39,642 nucleotides of DNA, from the NCBI GenBank assembly GCA_022567305.1, contig JADFHF010000035.1:1-39642 (forward strand), given 5' to 3'. The translations under genes were made by a program, and so were the position numbers. The first letter of the stretch is position 1. Every line of letters starts with the position of its first letter. The stretch comes from Bacteroidota bacterium. GTDB taxonomy: Bacteria; Bacteroidota; Rhodothermia; Rhodothermales; UBA10348. Below are positions 1 through 7,571 of this stretch, piece by piece. Under the pieces are notes generated by a model. The model ran no database searches, was not told the origin of the DNA, and saw nothing but the letters and a program-made list of their open reading frames with translations.

Positions 1-169
1 ATTCGAGGGTGGCTAGTTCGAGCTGTTCGAGGCTTTTCCAGGGCCCGCGTTGGTTGATCAATTCAGTTTTATAGAGACCGATGATCGTTTCGGCCAGTGC
101 GTTGTCATAGGAGTCACCCCGGCTTCCGACAGAGGGCTCAATGCCCGCTTTTGCCAGACGCTCCCCTCC
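1..169 (-). pseudogene. IS3-family transposase OrfB, C-terminal fragment
   Basis: Read on the minus strand this is an open frame with the typical end of an IS3-family integrase-type transposase. It carries the strongly conserved GDSYDNALAE block, which holds the catalytic Glu, then GLYKTE and the RGPW motif. The part encoding the earlier DDE residues is missing: the frame is intact back to about position 163 (ERLAKAGIEPSVG) and then meets the left end of the next insertion element. The 3' end runs off the window at base 1. The complete element at 170-1883 therefore most likely landed in, or recombined with, this older one. The missing upstream part is not found on the far side of that element. 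Confidence 0.8.
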
Positions 170-196
170 GTGCCTATAATGATGAGACACTTTCTT
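170..196 (+). repeat. Left terminal inverted repeat of the IS
   Basis: This stretch starts GTGCCTATAA and contains GACACTTT. Its reverse complement matches 1857-1883 at 21 of 27 positions. It begins exactly where the older transposase frame at 1-169 stops resembling its family. Confidence 0.65.
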
Positions 197-263
197 GCAC
201 ATAATTTAATGTAGAATCCGATCACTTGAATGTGGTTGGGGAGGGCGCAAGAGGATTACATTT

Positions 264-710
264 ATGTCTGAACAGATAACCACAGCAAGGTTCACAAACG
301 GAGTGGGCAAGAAAGAAAAGAAAGAGACCGAGGTCCTCGCCAAAGCCCGGCGTCGAACTCTCTCGACGGCGTATAAGATGCGCATACTCGCCGAGGCCGA
401 CGAGTGCACAAGACACGGACAGCTGGGCGCACTGCTTCGCCGAGAAGGTCTTTATTCTTCTTCGCTGCGCGACTGGCGTCGCAAGCGAGATGAAGGCGCG
501 TTCGGGGCCCTTGCGCCGAAGAAACGAGGACCGAAAGTGGTGGCCGATCCAGCGCTTGTGTTCGAGCTTGCGAAGCAGAAAAAGCGAATTGGCCAGCTCG
601 AGAAAAAGCTCAAACGGGCAGAGATGATCATTGACGTCCAAAAAAAAGTCTCGGCTCTGTTGGGAGTCAGTCTGGATGCGATGGACGAAACGGGCGAGGA
701 GAACGGATGA
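264..710 (+). CDS. IS3-family transposase OrfA (DNA-binding subunit)
   Basis: This 148-residue protein has the layout of IS3-family OrfA. An N-terminal helix-turn-helix region (about residues 30-85) contains RRTLSTAYKMRILAEAD and the YSSSLRDWRR motif of the recognition part. A C-terminal leucine-zipper-like coiled coil (about 95-130) is rich in K, L and E and would pair OrfA with OrfAB at the terminal repeats. An AGAGGA sequence sits nine bases before the ATG. The stop overlaps the start of the second transposase gene by four bases (ATGA). An A8 run at 640-647 lies near the end of the frame, where a -1 shift would fuse it to OrfB. Confidence 0.85.
   Translation: MSEQITTARFTNGVGKKEKKETEVLAKARRRTLSTAYKMRILAEADECTRHGQLGALLRREGLYSSSLRDWRRKRDEGAFGALAPKKRGPKVVADPALVFELAKQKKRIGQLEKKLKRAEMIIDVQKKVSALLGVSLDAMDETGEENG
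640..647 (+). other. Probable -1 ribosomal frameshift site (A8 run)
   Basis: Eight consecutive A residues read as CAA AAA AAA GTC in the OrfA frame. The OrfB frame is -1 relative to OrfA and stays open from this run to its own ATG at 707, so slippage here would give a continuous OrfAB transposase. Programmed -1 frameshifting on A-rich heptamers is the normal way IS3 elements make their active enzyme. No downstream stimulatory structure was worked out. Confidence 0.6.
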
Positions 711-1849
711 ACGCCGTGACAACGTATAGAGCGCAGGTGGGTGTGCGCCCGGTGTGCGAGGCGCTTGCTGTTGCTCGTAGTAGCTATTACCGGCATTTGC
801 AACCGAAGGCATCTCTGGTAAAGCGTCTCCGGCCGGGCCGCGCGCTCACGGACTCGGAGCAAGAACGAGTTCTCGAGACCATGAACAGCGAGGAGTTTTG
901 CGACCGCGCGCCGCGTCAGATCTGGGCTACGCTTCTTGACAGAGGCGCTTACCTGGCCCATTGGCGCACGATGTACCGCATTCTGTCTGAAAACAACCAG
1001 GTAAAAGAGCGTCGCCGTCAGATTCGTCACGTCGTTTATGAGAAGCCGGAGCTTCTGGCCACGGGCCCGAACGAGCTCTGGAGCTGGGACATAACCAGGC
1101 TGCGTGGACCGCAGAAATGGACGTACTTCTACCTCTACGTCATCATGGACGTCTTCAGCCGCTTTGTTGTGGGCTGGATGATTGCAAACAAGGAGAATGC
1201 GCGTTTGGCCAAGGAACTCATCGAGGTGACGTGCCGGCGGCAGGGGGTCGAGAAAGACGAACTAACGATCCACGCAGATCGCGGCTCGCCCATGACGTCG
1301 AAGACGGTCGCGCAGCTCTTGGTGGATCTGGGGATCGAGAAATCGCACTCGAGGCCACATGTGTCGAATGATAATCCGTACTCGGAGGCGCAGTTCAAAA
1401 CGATGAAGTACCGCCCGGACTTTCCGAAGAGATTCGGATCCATCATGGACGCGCGGGTTTGGGCACGAGAGTTCTTTACCTGGTACAACGAAGAGCACCA
1501 CCACAGCGGACTTGGCCTGATGCCGCCCAGAGCCATTCACTACGGCGAGGGCGAGGCGCTGAGAAGGCAGCGGGCACAGGTTCTGGCGATCGCCTATGCG
1601 GCTCATCCAGAACGATTTGTCCGGGGCAAACCGATGTTGCCGTCGCTCCCGGAGGCCGTGTGGATCAACAAACCGAAAGAGGTGGGCACAGACGACCAGG
1701 AGCCGCATGAGAATGAAGTCGTGATTCGACCGAACACCATATTAATGAGCGGAGACGGGGTGCCGGGAATGAATGAGATTCCGATCCTTGCGACATGCTT
1801 CAAACAACAAACGCTGGACGAGGCAGCAGAGACAAAAATGGGAGCTTAA
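707..1849 (+). CDS. IS3-family transposase OrfB (DDE integrase domain)
   Basis: This 380-residue catalytic subunit has an N-terminal HTH_21-like region (about 45-110) followed by an rve integrase core (about 120-290). The catalytic triad is visible: Asp in WSWDITRL, Asp in HADRGSPM, and Glu in NPYSEAQFKTMKY. The NPYSEAQFKTMKY and HHSGLGLMPP blocks are hallmarks of this transposase group. The length is somewhat above the usual 270-300 residues because of about 80 extra C-terminal residues. It overlaps the OrfA stop by four bases, which also permits coupled independent translation. Nothing suggests inactivation. Confidence 0.9.
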   Translation: MNAVTTYRAQVGVRPVCEALAVARSSYYRHLQPKASLVKRLRPGRALTDSEQERVLETMNSEEFCDRAPRQIWATLLDRGAYLAHWRTMYRILSENNQVKERRRQIRHVVYEKPELLATGPNELWSWDITRLRGPQKWTYFYLYVIMDVFSRFVVGWMIANKENARLAKELIEVTCRRQGVEKDELTIHADRGSPMTSKTVAQLLVDLGIEKSHSRPHVSNDNPYSEAQFKTMKYRPDFPKRFGSIMDARVWAREFFTWYNEEHHHSGLGLMPPRAIHYGEGEALRRQRAQVLAIAYAAHPERFVRGKPMLPSLPEAVWINKPKEVGTDDQEPHENEVVIRPNTILMSGDGVPGMNEIPILATCFKQQTLDEAAETKMGA

Positions 1850-1856
1850 ACTCTCG

Positions 1857-1883
1857 AAAAAAGTGTCCCAAAGTTATTGGCAC
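1857..1883 (-). repeat. Right terminal inverted repeat of the IS
   Basis: Read inward on the minus strand it starts GTGCCAATAA and carries GACACTTT, matching the left end at 170-196. It follows the OrfB stop after seven bases. Confidence 0.65.
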
Positions 1884-2235
1884 ATTCCGTACTGGTCTTA
1901 TTCAGTGCTGTCCAGAGCAGAAAGCGAGGCCACCAGCCCTCGTGATCGAAAGCTGGCGCCTTCTTCGCTGCGTCGGCATCCACGCGCACGAATCGTTAGC
2001 CGCCCTCGGTTGTGACCCGATTCCACAGCGTGTGGGTCCCCTCGATCCAGTTGCCGGGGCCTGTGAAGCCGATCCCATCATCAACCTAGGAATCGGCGAA
2101 TGCCCGAGCGCGGGCGCAGTCCTCGGGCAGGCCCTGGGCGAGCGCACCACGTGGGGGCGCTACGACCAACATGAGCGCTTCGCCCAGGAGGAGAGGTTGC
2201 GTCAGGGACGAGAAGTGTCGGTTCCGGCGCGTCAT
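1884..2235 (-). pseudogene. Decayed S9-family (dipeptidyl peptidase IV-like) peptidase, N-terminal relic
   Basis: One minus-strand frame is coding-like throughout but broken by a TAG at 2086-2088 and a TAA at 1996-1998, and it ends at the IS boundary. It begins at an ATG (2235) with a basic start and a hydrophobic stretch ending PPRGALAQ, which resembles a signal peptide. The stretch with GNWIEGTHTLWNRVTTEGG, the second stop, then RFVRVDADAAKKAPAFDH fits the conserved early region of dipeptidyl-peptidase IV-type S9 enzymes, where a W-x-x-G/FWYR segment is followed by FVLVD and PAFDH. The catalytic domain is absent. The family assignment rests on motif memory; the decay itself (two in-frame stops plus truncation) is seen directly. 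Confidence 0.45.
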
Positions 2236-2434
2236 GGCACGACCTCTAAAATTTCTTCTACTGAAATAAACCGATAAACTGTCCCATCGGACAGCGGCAC
2301 TGAATCGCATGGTAGAATGCGTCATTTTTGATGTAAGCTTCCGGTGGCCTACACGTTTATATTCCGCACAGTCTGAAGCTACGTCACCGAGCCATGATCA
2401 TTGTTGGTCAGATTACATCCGCGTGCAATCATTA

Positions 2435-3907
2435 ATGAGAATTAAAGAACAACGTAAGCAACTAGTCAAAAGGCGGCCAACTTTGCTGAACGCCGAGAGC
2501 GCACGCGTTATTACCCGGCCGCATATTCCAGGAGACAAAGCGCGCACCAAGGGCTTGATCGATCGGGTCTCAAAGCTGAGCGACGACGACGTGCATAACT
2601 TGCTGGAGGCTGTACTCCAGGACTTCTCAGGGCGTCACCGGAACTTCCGAGGGGCCTTGCAGAGGAACTTTAGTCGTATTGCAGAACAAGTCCCGAAACG
2701 AATCTTTCTGTCATCCGAGCAACAACTTCTGCTTGGTGCCTACTTTACCGCAGAGTATTCAGTTGAGTCAGCGGCGCTTTTTAATCCTTCTATCGTTCCC
2801 CATCCTGACCAGACAGGCGTGGACAAGGGATCGCAGCGATTCGTCATGAGCTTCAGGGCGACAGGTGAAGGTCATGTGTCCTCGATTGAATTTCGTAGCG
2901 GAATGGTTGACGAAAACCACGACATTTACTTCGATCCCATTAGCCAATACGTGGCCACGCCTGAGATGCACACAGATCCTGTCTATCATCGTCTCCATTT
3001 TCGACGAAAACTCGAAGAGATGGGAGTACGCGATCAGGTTACGAATCGCCTGTTGGAAGGATTAGACGAGACGTTTACGTGTGATGAGCTGGAAACACGA
3101 ATACAAAATCTTCACTCAACCAAGTTTCGACTGAAGGACAAACAACACGCGATTGATACGGCGCTGTGGCTGGCTCGGTCCAATTACGAAGTAATATTCC
3201 GGCCTGATGAACAGATCTCTGAGAGAGTAATCTTCCCGGTGTCGGAAAACGAGAGCGCAGGCATCGAGGATGCTCGGTTTGTGCGTTTCGAGAATGATGA
3301 TAAATCAATCATCTACTATGCCACTTATACCGCATACAACGGTTTTGACATACTGCCGCAGATTCTCGAAACGACCGACTTCCTGAAGTTCAAGATGCAT
3401 ACGATCACCGGCGAAGCAGCGCAAAACAAGGGAATGGCGTTATTTCCGAGAAAAATCAACGGCAAATTCGTGATGTTGTCACGCCAGGATGGCGTTAATA
3501 ACTACATCATGTTTTCGGACAGCCTTCGTTTCTGGAACGAGGCGGAACTCCTACAGGAGCCTGTTCATCCGCTGGAGTTTGTTCAGGTTGGCAACTGTGG
3601 ATCGCCGGTGGAGACATCTGAAGGATGGCTCGCACTTTTTCATGGCGTCGGACCGATGCGCAAATACAGCGTCTGGGCTCAGCTTTTGGACCTTCACGAT
3701 CCGTCGCAGGTTATCGGTCGGCTAGATGAGCCGATACTGACACCTGATGAGCTTGAGCGAGACGGTTACGTGCCCAATGTAGTCTATACCTGTGGAAGCA
3801 TGATTCACGGGGATACATTGATAATTCCGTATGGCATCGCTGATCAAAGATGCAGGATTGCTACTGTCTCCATAATGGAGCTGTTATCACGGCTTAAGGC
3901 AGATTGA
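2435..3907 (+). CDS. GH130-family glycoside phosphorylase/hydrolase (beta-mannoside type)
   Basis: GH130 enzymes phosphorolyse or hydrolyse beta-mannosides, typically releasing mannose 1-phosphate. This 490-residue protein shows the family pattern: an N-terminal arm with RRPTLLNAE and RVITRPHIPG, then a five-bladed propeller with the catalytic-type motif GIEDARFVRF (about residues 275-285), the YTAYNG segment, GMALFPRKINGKF, GNCGSPVETSEGWLALFHGV, and the closing YGIADQRC. The frame is open further upstream to 2309, but the family homology starts at the ATG at 2435, so that start was chosen; no Shine-Dalgarno is evident. It converges on a GT4 glycosyltransferase with only seven bases between the stops. 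That pairing suggests linked synthesis and turnover of a mannose-containing glycan. Substrate linkage cannot be read from sequence. Confidence 0.85.
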   Translation: MRIKEQRKQLVKRRPTLLNAESARVITRPHIPGDKARTKGLIDRVSKLSDDDVHNLLEAVLQDFSGRHRNFRGALQRNFSRIAEQVPKRIFLSSEQQLLLGAYFTAEYSVESAALFNPSIVPHPDQTGVDKGSQRFVMSFRATGEGHVSSIEFRSGMVDENHDIYFDPISQYVATPEMHTDPVYHRLHFRRKLEEMGVRDQVTNRLLEGLDETFTCDELETRIQNLHSTKFRLKDKQHAIDTALWLARSNYEVIFRPDEQISERVIFPVSENESAGIEDARFVRFENDDKSIIYYATYTAYNGFDILPQILETTDFLKFKMHTITGEAAQNKGMALFPRKINGKFVMLSRQDGVNNYIMFSDSLRFWNEAELLQEPVHPLEFVQVGNCGSPVETSEGWLALFHGVGPMRKYSVWAQLLDLHDPSQVIGRLDEPILTPDELERDGYVPNVVYTCGSMIHGDTLIIPYGIADQRCRIATVSIMELLSRLKAD

Positions 3908-3922
3908 GCTGACCTTAAGCCG
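3890..3922. terminator. Perfect 10-bp inverted repeat spanning two convergent stop codons
   Basis: CGGCTTAAGG at 3890-3899 is perfectly complementary to CCTTAAGCCG at 3913-3922, with a 13-base loop. The left arm is inside the last codons of the GH130 gene. The right arm contains the TAA stop of the convergent glycosyltransferase gene. It may stop transcription in both directions, although no T tract follows on either strand, so classical intrinsic termination is uncertain. Confidence 0.5.
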
Positions 3923-6230
3923 CATCGGGCTGTGCAACGGGGCGCTTATCGCCATCTGATTCTACAACGTGATTGTGAGTCGCTGTTAATCCTCGCAGAC
4001 TGTAAATAGCGAGCAGGGAGCACAGGTAAGACAGTGTCGATTCGGCACCCTGATCTTCATTGACACCATTCGCAGTGAGCCCATTGCAGCATCCGCCGCT
4101 GGCAAAGTCGTAAAGTTGCATTTGTTGATCGTTCTTCCCCAAATACCAGTTGAAGCAGGTGGATGCCAGCTGAGTCCATTCTTCACGTTGTGTACATTCA
4201 TAGGCTTCGATACTGGCGCCGATCATGGCGGCTGCTTCAAGTGGCTGTTGATCGTATTGCGCTTTGCTACCGGATTTGGGGAACCATCCTTGATTGCCAA
4301 CGGGTGCGAACCATCCACCGGATGGATCGAGCTGGATATCTCTTAGCCACTCAAGCACGTCGATACCGGTCTTCACCATGTCATTATCGTTGGTAACGCG
4401 ACCACAGACGATCAGCGCTTCGGGCAGGCGCGCATTGTCGTAGGTCAGCTCGGCTTCGTGCCATTGCCAGTCTTTGGTGGCGAAATGACGGAAACGTTCC
4501 AGCAGTCTGTTGCCCAGCGCTTTGAGTAGTCGACGAACCTGGAGATCACTGTCGTTCCGGCGCAGGTACGCGTGAATCCCGAGGATGGGGAATGCTATGG
4601 CACGGGAATCCGAAAAGCTCTCCAATGCTGGCAGCGCAAGGTGGAAGAGTTTAGTTGCGAGAGCGACTTGACCTGAGTTCTGACCCCAGCCTGCCATCAC
4701 GCCCAGTGCCCACAGCGCGCGTCCGTGAGAATCTTCGGATCCAATGGCGTCCAGCCATTTGCGCTCGTACGACATGAAATTGCGAAATCTGCCGGTGTCT
4801 GGATCGAAAGCGTTGTCCAGGAAACTGAGATAAATCGACGACAAATCGATCAGTGAAGTATCGCCTCGACTCAGGTCGTATGCTCTGGCAGCGACGATTA
4901 GCGCACGAGCATTGTCGTCTACACAGTATCCATGGGTTCGGTTGGGAACCGTGAACTTGGCATGCTGGAGCATGCCAGTGTCATCTGTCATATGGCGGTA
5001 ATGACTCAGGTTAATCTGCGGCAGCCGCTGTTCCTGCTCACTCAGTGTACTGAGTATCCGGACATAAATTGCACGCGAATGTCGTGCCTTGGCCTGCGAG
5101 AACAGTTCCAGGTAATGGTGGCCCATCTGCTTCATCACCATCGGCCGGGAGTATTCATAGGCGGCACGACGTAATTTCAGACGCTCTTCGGGATGGTCCA
5201 GAAGTTGATTGATCTCGTGCGCCAGCGCCTGGTGGTCTTCGAATGGTACAAGCCTGCCACGCCCATCCGCCAACATCTCTTGTGCGTGCCAGTACGGAGT
5301 AGATACGACGGCCTTGCCTGCCCCAACCGCGTACGCCAGCGTGCCGGATACAATCTGAGCCTCATTCAGGTAAGGGGTGACGTAGATATCGGCAGCCCGA
5401 ATTATCTCGAGCAATTCTCCGCGCTCCAGGAATCGGTCATGGAACACAATGTTGTCGCCGACGCCCAGTTCCTTAGCACGACGGTGCAAACTCAGACGAT
5501 AGTTCTCACCACTTTCGGCTTTGCAATGCGGATGGGTGGCTCCAACCACGAAATAAAGCACTTCCGGATGTGAGCCGACTATCTCTGGCAGAGCATCAAT
5601 CATGAATTCGATACCCTTGCCCGGCGAGAGCAGGCCGAAGGTCAGAATCACAATTTTGTCGTCTGCGGCGACCTTTCTCTTACACGTATCCGGATCCAGA
5701 AAAGGCACATCGGGAATTCCATGATGGATGAGAACTATTTTGCTCGCTGGAACCTGATATATATCACGAAGAAAATCGGTGCCGCGCTCACTCATCACTA
5801 CCAGGCTGTAGGACAGCTCACATAGCTTGGTAGTGATTTTCAGTTCCTCAGCGAGAGGATCTCTCAATACCGTGTGCAAAGTGGTAATTAAAGGGACTTT
5901 CAAATTTTGTGCAAATTCGATAATAAAGCTACCGCGTTGACCGCCGAATATCCCGTATTCGTGTTGTAGACAGACTACATCTGGAGCGCGCAGGTTCAGA
6001 AAATTGGCAGCGAGACGATATTCGCTTAGATTGTCCTGGTCGATTTGGAATTGAACCTCGTCTGCATACTCGTAGCCCTTCGCTCTATCATTCATGGCTA
6101 CGATAGAACAATCAATTCTCGGGTTGTTGTCGAGAATCGCGCCGACAAGATCAGCCGTAAAGGCGGCGATACCACATTGTCTCGGCAGGTACGAGCCGAT
6201 AAGAGCGACCGAATCTAGAGATGGTGGCAT
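3915..6230 (-). CDS. GT4-type glycosyltransferase fused to a C-terminal alpha/alpha-toroid domain
   Basis: This 771-residue cytoplasmic protein has two parts. Residues about 1-370 form a GT-B glycosyltransferase of the GT4 type: the N-terminal loop SYLPRQCGIAAFTADL, a second Rossmann domain starting FGLLSPGKGIEFMIDAL, and the nucleotide-sugar segment AQIVSGTLAYAVGAGKAVVSTPYWHAQEML. Residues about 390-755 resemble a six-hairpin (alpha/alpha) glycosidase-like toroid, with GYCVDDNARALIVAARAY, DSHGRALWALG and TYDNARLPEALIVCGR. The start at 6230 has a good GGAAGG eight bases upstream and was preferred over 6254. Its partner across the shared terminator is a GH130 enzyme. I infer transfer of a mannosyl or related sugar to build the glycan the GH130 protein degrades. 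The toroid could be a hydrolase, epimerase-like or binding module. Confidence 0.8.
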   Translation of the reverse strand: MPPSLDSVALIGSYLPRQCGIAAFTADLVGAILDNNPRIDCSIVAMNDRAKGYEYADEVQFQIDQDNLSEYRLAANFLNLRAPDVVCLQHEYGIFGGQRGSFIIEFAQNLKVPLITTLHTVLRDPLAEELKITTKLCELSYSLVVMSERGTDFLRDIYQVPASKIVLIHHGIPDVPFLDPDTCKRKVAADDKIVILTFGLLSPGKGIEFMIDALPEIVGSHPEVLYFVVGATHPHCKAESGENYRLSLHRRAKELGVGDNIVFHDRFLERGELLEIIRAADIYVTPYLNEAQIVSGTLAYAVGAGKAVVSTPYWHAQEMLADGRGRLVPFEDHQALAHEINQLLDHPEERLKLRRAAYEYSRPMVMKQMGHHYLELFSQAKARHSRAIYVRILSTLSEQEQRLPQINLSHYRHMTDDTGMLQHAKFTVPNRTHGYCVDDNARALIVAARAYDLSRGDTSLIDLSSIYLSFLDNAFDPDTGRFRNFMSYERKWLDAIGSEDSHGRALWALGVMAGWGQNSGQVALATKLFHLALPALESFSDSRAIAFPILGIHAYLRRNDSDLQVRRLLKALGNRLLERFRHFATKDWQWHEAELTYDNARLPEALIVCGRVTNDNDMVKTGIDVLEWLRDIQLDPSGGWFAPVGNQGWFPKSGSKAQYDQQPLEAAAMIGASIEAYECTQREEWTQLASTCFNWYLGKNDQQMQLYDFASGGCCNGLTANGVNEDQGAESTLSYLCSLLAIYSLRGLTATHNHVVESDGDKRPVAQPDAA

Positions 6231-6396
6231 GCTGATATCCTTCCGACACTCCATTTCAAAGTTACAAACTTAAGCAGCAACTCGAACCTGTGCGAGAAAC
6301 TGATTACCTTCTTGTGCGGAATCCGACGCAGAATACGCTTGGTAGGCAGCGAGAGACCATTAGAAACAAAGTATCGAATTGCATAACGATTTCCGT
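6231..6396. other. Intergenic region upstream of the glycosyltransferase, with one copy of a 16-bp repeat
   Basis: This non-coding gap contains ACGCAGAATACGCTTG at 6326-6341, which recurs exactly at 7358-7373. The minus-strand frame with KRILRRIPHKKVISFSH is open across the whole gap but has no ATG start and ends just inside the neighbouring gene, so it was not called as a gene. Confidence 0.4.
6326..6341 (+). repeat. 16-bp direct repeat, copy 1
   Basis: ACGCAGAATACGCTTG here is identical to 7358-7373. The two copies lie on either side of the mature part of an orphan ORF. A 16-base identity within about 1 kb is not expected by chance. Confidence 0.7.
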
Positions 6397-7509
6397 TCAG
6401 GTGCTCTTCGAGCTTCGAATCGAAGGTTCTTTCAATTTAACTCCGAACTGCTTGTAAACTACTTCCACAAAATCGTTTGGGGATACATCTTTGATTATTT
6501 GCGACTCGTCAAACACCAACGGTTGATACAACATTCCTAATCTCGCGGTTGGAAAATTGAGAGCCATTGCTGGAGTCCCCGGTTGCTCGGGCTCGACAAT
6601 CGAGACTGCATACCCGCCGGTATGAACCGGCTGAATCATTCTAGAAATTATGTTTTCGCCCGGGCTCACTGAAAAGTCTCGACCGACATAAATGAACACG
6701 GATGCCAAATAAGTGAACTCTCCTTCATCGGGGGCAACCGAAACACAAAAATCACCGACCGAGGGCACCGATGAGTCATCAACTACCGCTCGCATAGCTG
6801 TTCTCATGATGGAAAGCAGCCGCGCCGCGGGAGGAAGAGTACTATGAACTTCAGTCCGAAAGCTATCTTGAGAAAGACGCGAGGACTGAAAGCATTCGAA
6901 GCCTTGTTTGTCTCCTATCCAAGTAGTTTTCAAGTCACGCTCGACTAGCCCATCTTCTATCTTTATCAATCCAATGTCAGGGCTCGAATGGGAAACGATA
7001 AATTGAACGGACCTATCAGGATAGGATGTCGCAGCTGCTAGTTTAGGAATCATATCCTCTACGGAACCACCGGTGTCGATTACTTCTGCAACCGAGCGGA
7101 CCATATCTAAGGCTATTTCTACATCACCTGAGAAAGAAAGAGCCAGCGTAGGTGAAATGACGATAGTTTTCAGCGTATCAGTTTTGTAGCTCGATTTTTT
7201 TCCATCGAGAAATTGTACTCGCGTGTCCGAAACGATTCGGGGCCCGCTTTCCGACTGTTGTGCTACAACAAGACTCAAACCGATTTTTGGCTCTAGGAAA
7301 TAACTATTTCTACGCGTCCTCTGCCTAACGGTTTGCGGATCTGCGGACGAGACGCGCACGCAGAATACGCTTGATACGAAGTGCACGCCAGGCAATCCAA
7401 ACAATGAACTTTGATCTAAAAAATACCGAGGGTGAACTAAGACCAGTTGGTGATTCCGTATGCCGGTGCCGACAGTCGTATTTTCGGGGCTCGTGTTCAG
7501 CTCTCTCAT
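6397..7509 (-). CDS. Orphan protein, possibly with an Ntn-hydrolase (proteasome-like) fold
   Basis: I do not recognise this 370-residue ORF firmly. From about residue 77 it reads like a proteasome/HslV-type beta-sandwich: IGLSLVVAQQSESGPRIVSDTRV, then KTDTLKTIVISPTLALSFSGDVEIALDMV, which parallels the strand-turn-strand start of Ntn hydrolases where a substrate-processing protein checks 'SDTRVT...K'. A nucleophilic Thr, Ser or Cys directly after a start Met is not visible, so an enzymatic role is unproven. The first 75 residues include a 16-bp repeat that is also found just downstream of the gene, so the real start may be internal (for example a TTG or GTG near 7290) and the N-terminus as given may be spurious. 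Composition appears AT-richer than the neighbours, which hints at acquisition. Confidence 0.5.
   Translation of the reverse strand: MRELNTSPENTTVGTGIRNHQLVLVHPRYFLDQSSLFGLPGVHFVSSVFCVRVSSADPQTVRQRTRRNSYFLEPKIGLSLVVAQQSESGPRIVSDTRVQFLDGKKSSYKTDTLKTIVISPTLALSFSGDVEIALDMVRSVAEVIDTGGSVEDMIPKLAAATSYPDRSVQFIVSHSSPDIGLIKIEDGLVERDLKTTWIGDKQGFECFQSSRLSQDSFRTEVHSTLPPAARLLSIMRTAMRAVVDDSSVPSVGDFCVSVAPDEGEFTYLASVFIYVGRDFSVSPGENIISRMIQPVHTGGYAVSIVEPEQPGTPAMALNFPTARLGMLYQPLVFDESQIIKDVSPNDFVEVVYKQFGVKLKEPSIRSSKST
7358..7373 (+). repeat. 16-bp direct repeat, copy 2
   Basis: Identical to 6326-6341. Close by, GCCTAACGGTTTGCGG at 7323-7338 also resembles GCATAACGATTTCCG at 6381-6395, so the likeness between the two flanks goes beyond the 16-mer, although the order of the pieces differs. 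Confidence 0.65.
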
Positions 7510-7571
7510 CTGGTTGAAGCGCTTGAACGCGCTGCTTCCGGCGCTCCGCTGGACTAAATCCGACTTGAATT

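Larger units (their letters stand above)
170..1883 (+). mobile_element. Complete IS3-family insertion sequence, about 1.7 kb
   Basis: The element contains two overlapping transposase genes bounded by imperfect terminal inverted repeats. The left repeat is 170-196 and the right is 1857-1883; I count 21 of 27 matching positions, with the shared cores GTGCC, ATAA and GACACTTT. No convincing target-site duplication was seen, so the exact ends could be off by one or two bases. The left flank is the tail of another IS3 transposase and the right flank a decayed peptidase gene, so the insertion lies in already degraded DNA. Both frames are open, so it may still be active. Confidence 0.8.

Noticed and set aside
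6254-6434. Minus-strand frame with KRILRRIPHKKVISFSH
   Set aside because: It is open and protein-like but lacks an ATG, begins after a stop within the end of the neighbouring gene, and no family is recognisable.
7323-7400. Full integron attC site
   Set aside because: Only a GTTAGGC-like core on the minus strand is present. The matching opposite core is imperfect and no integrase gene is in the window.
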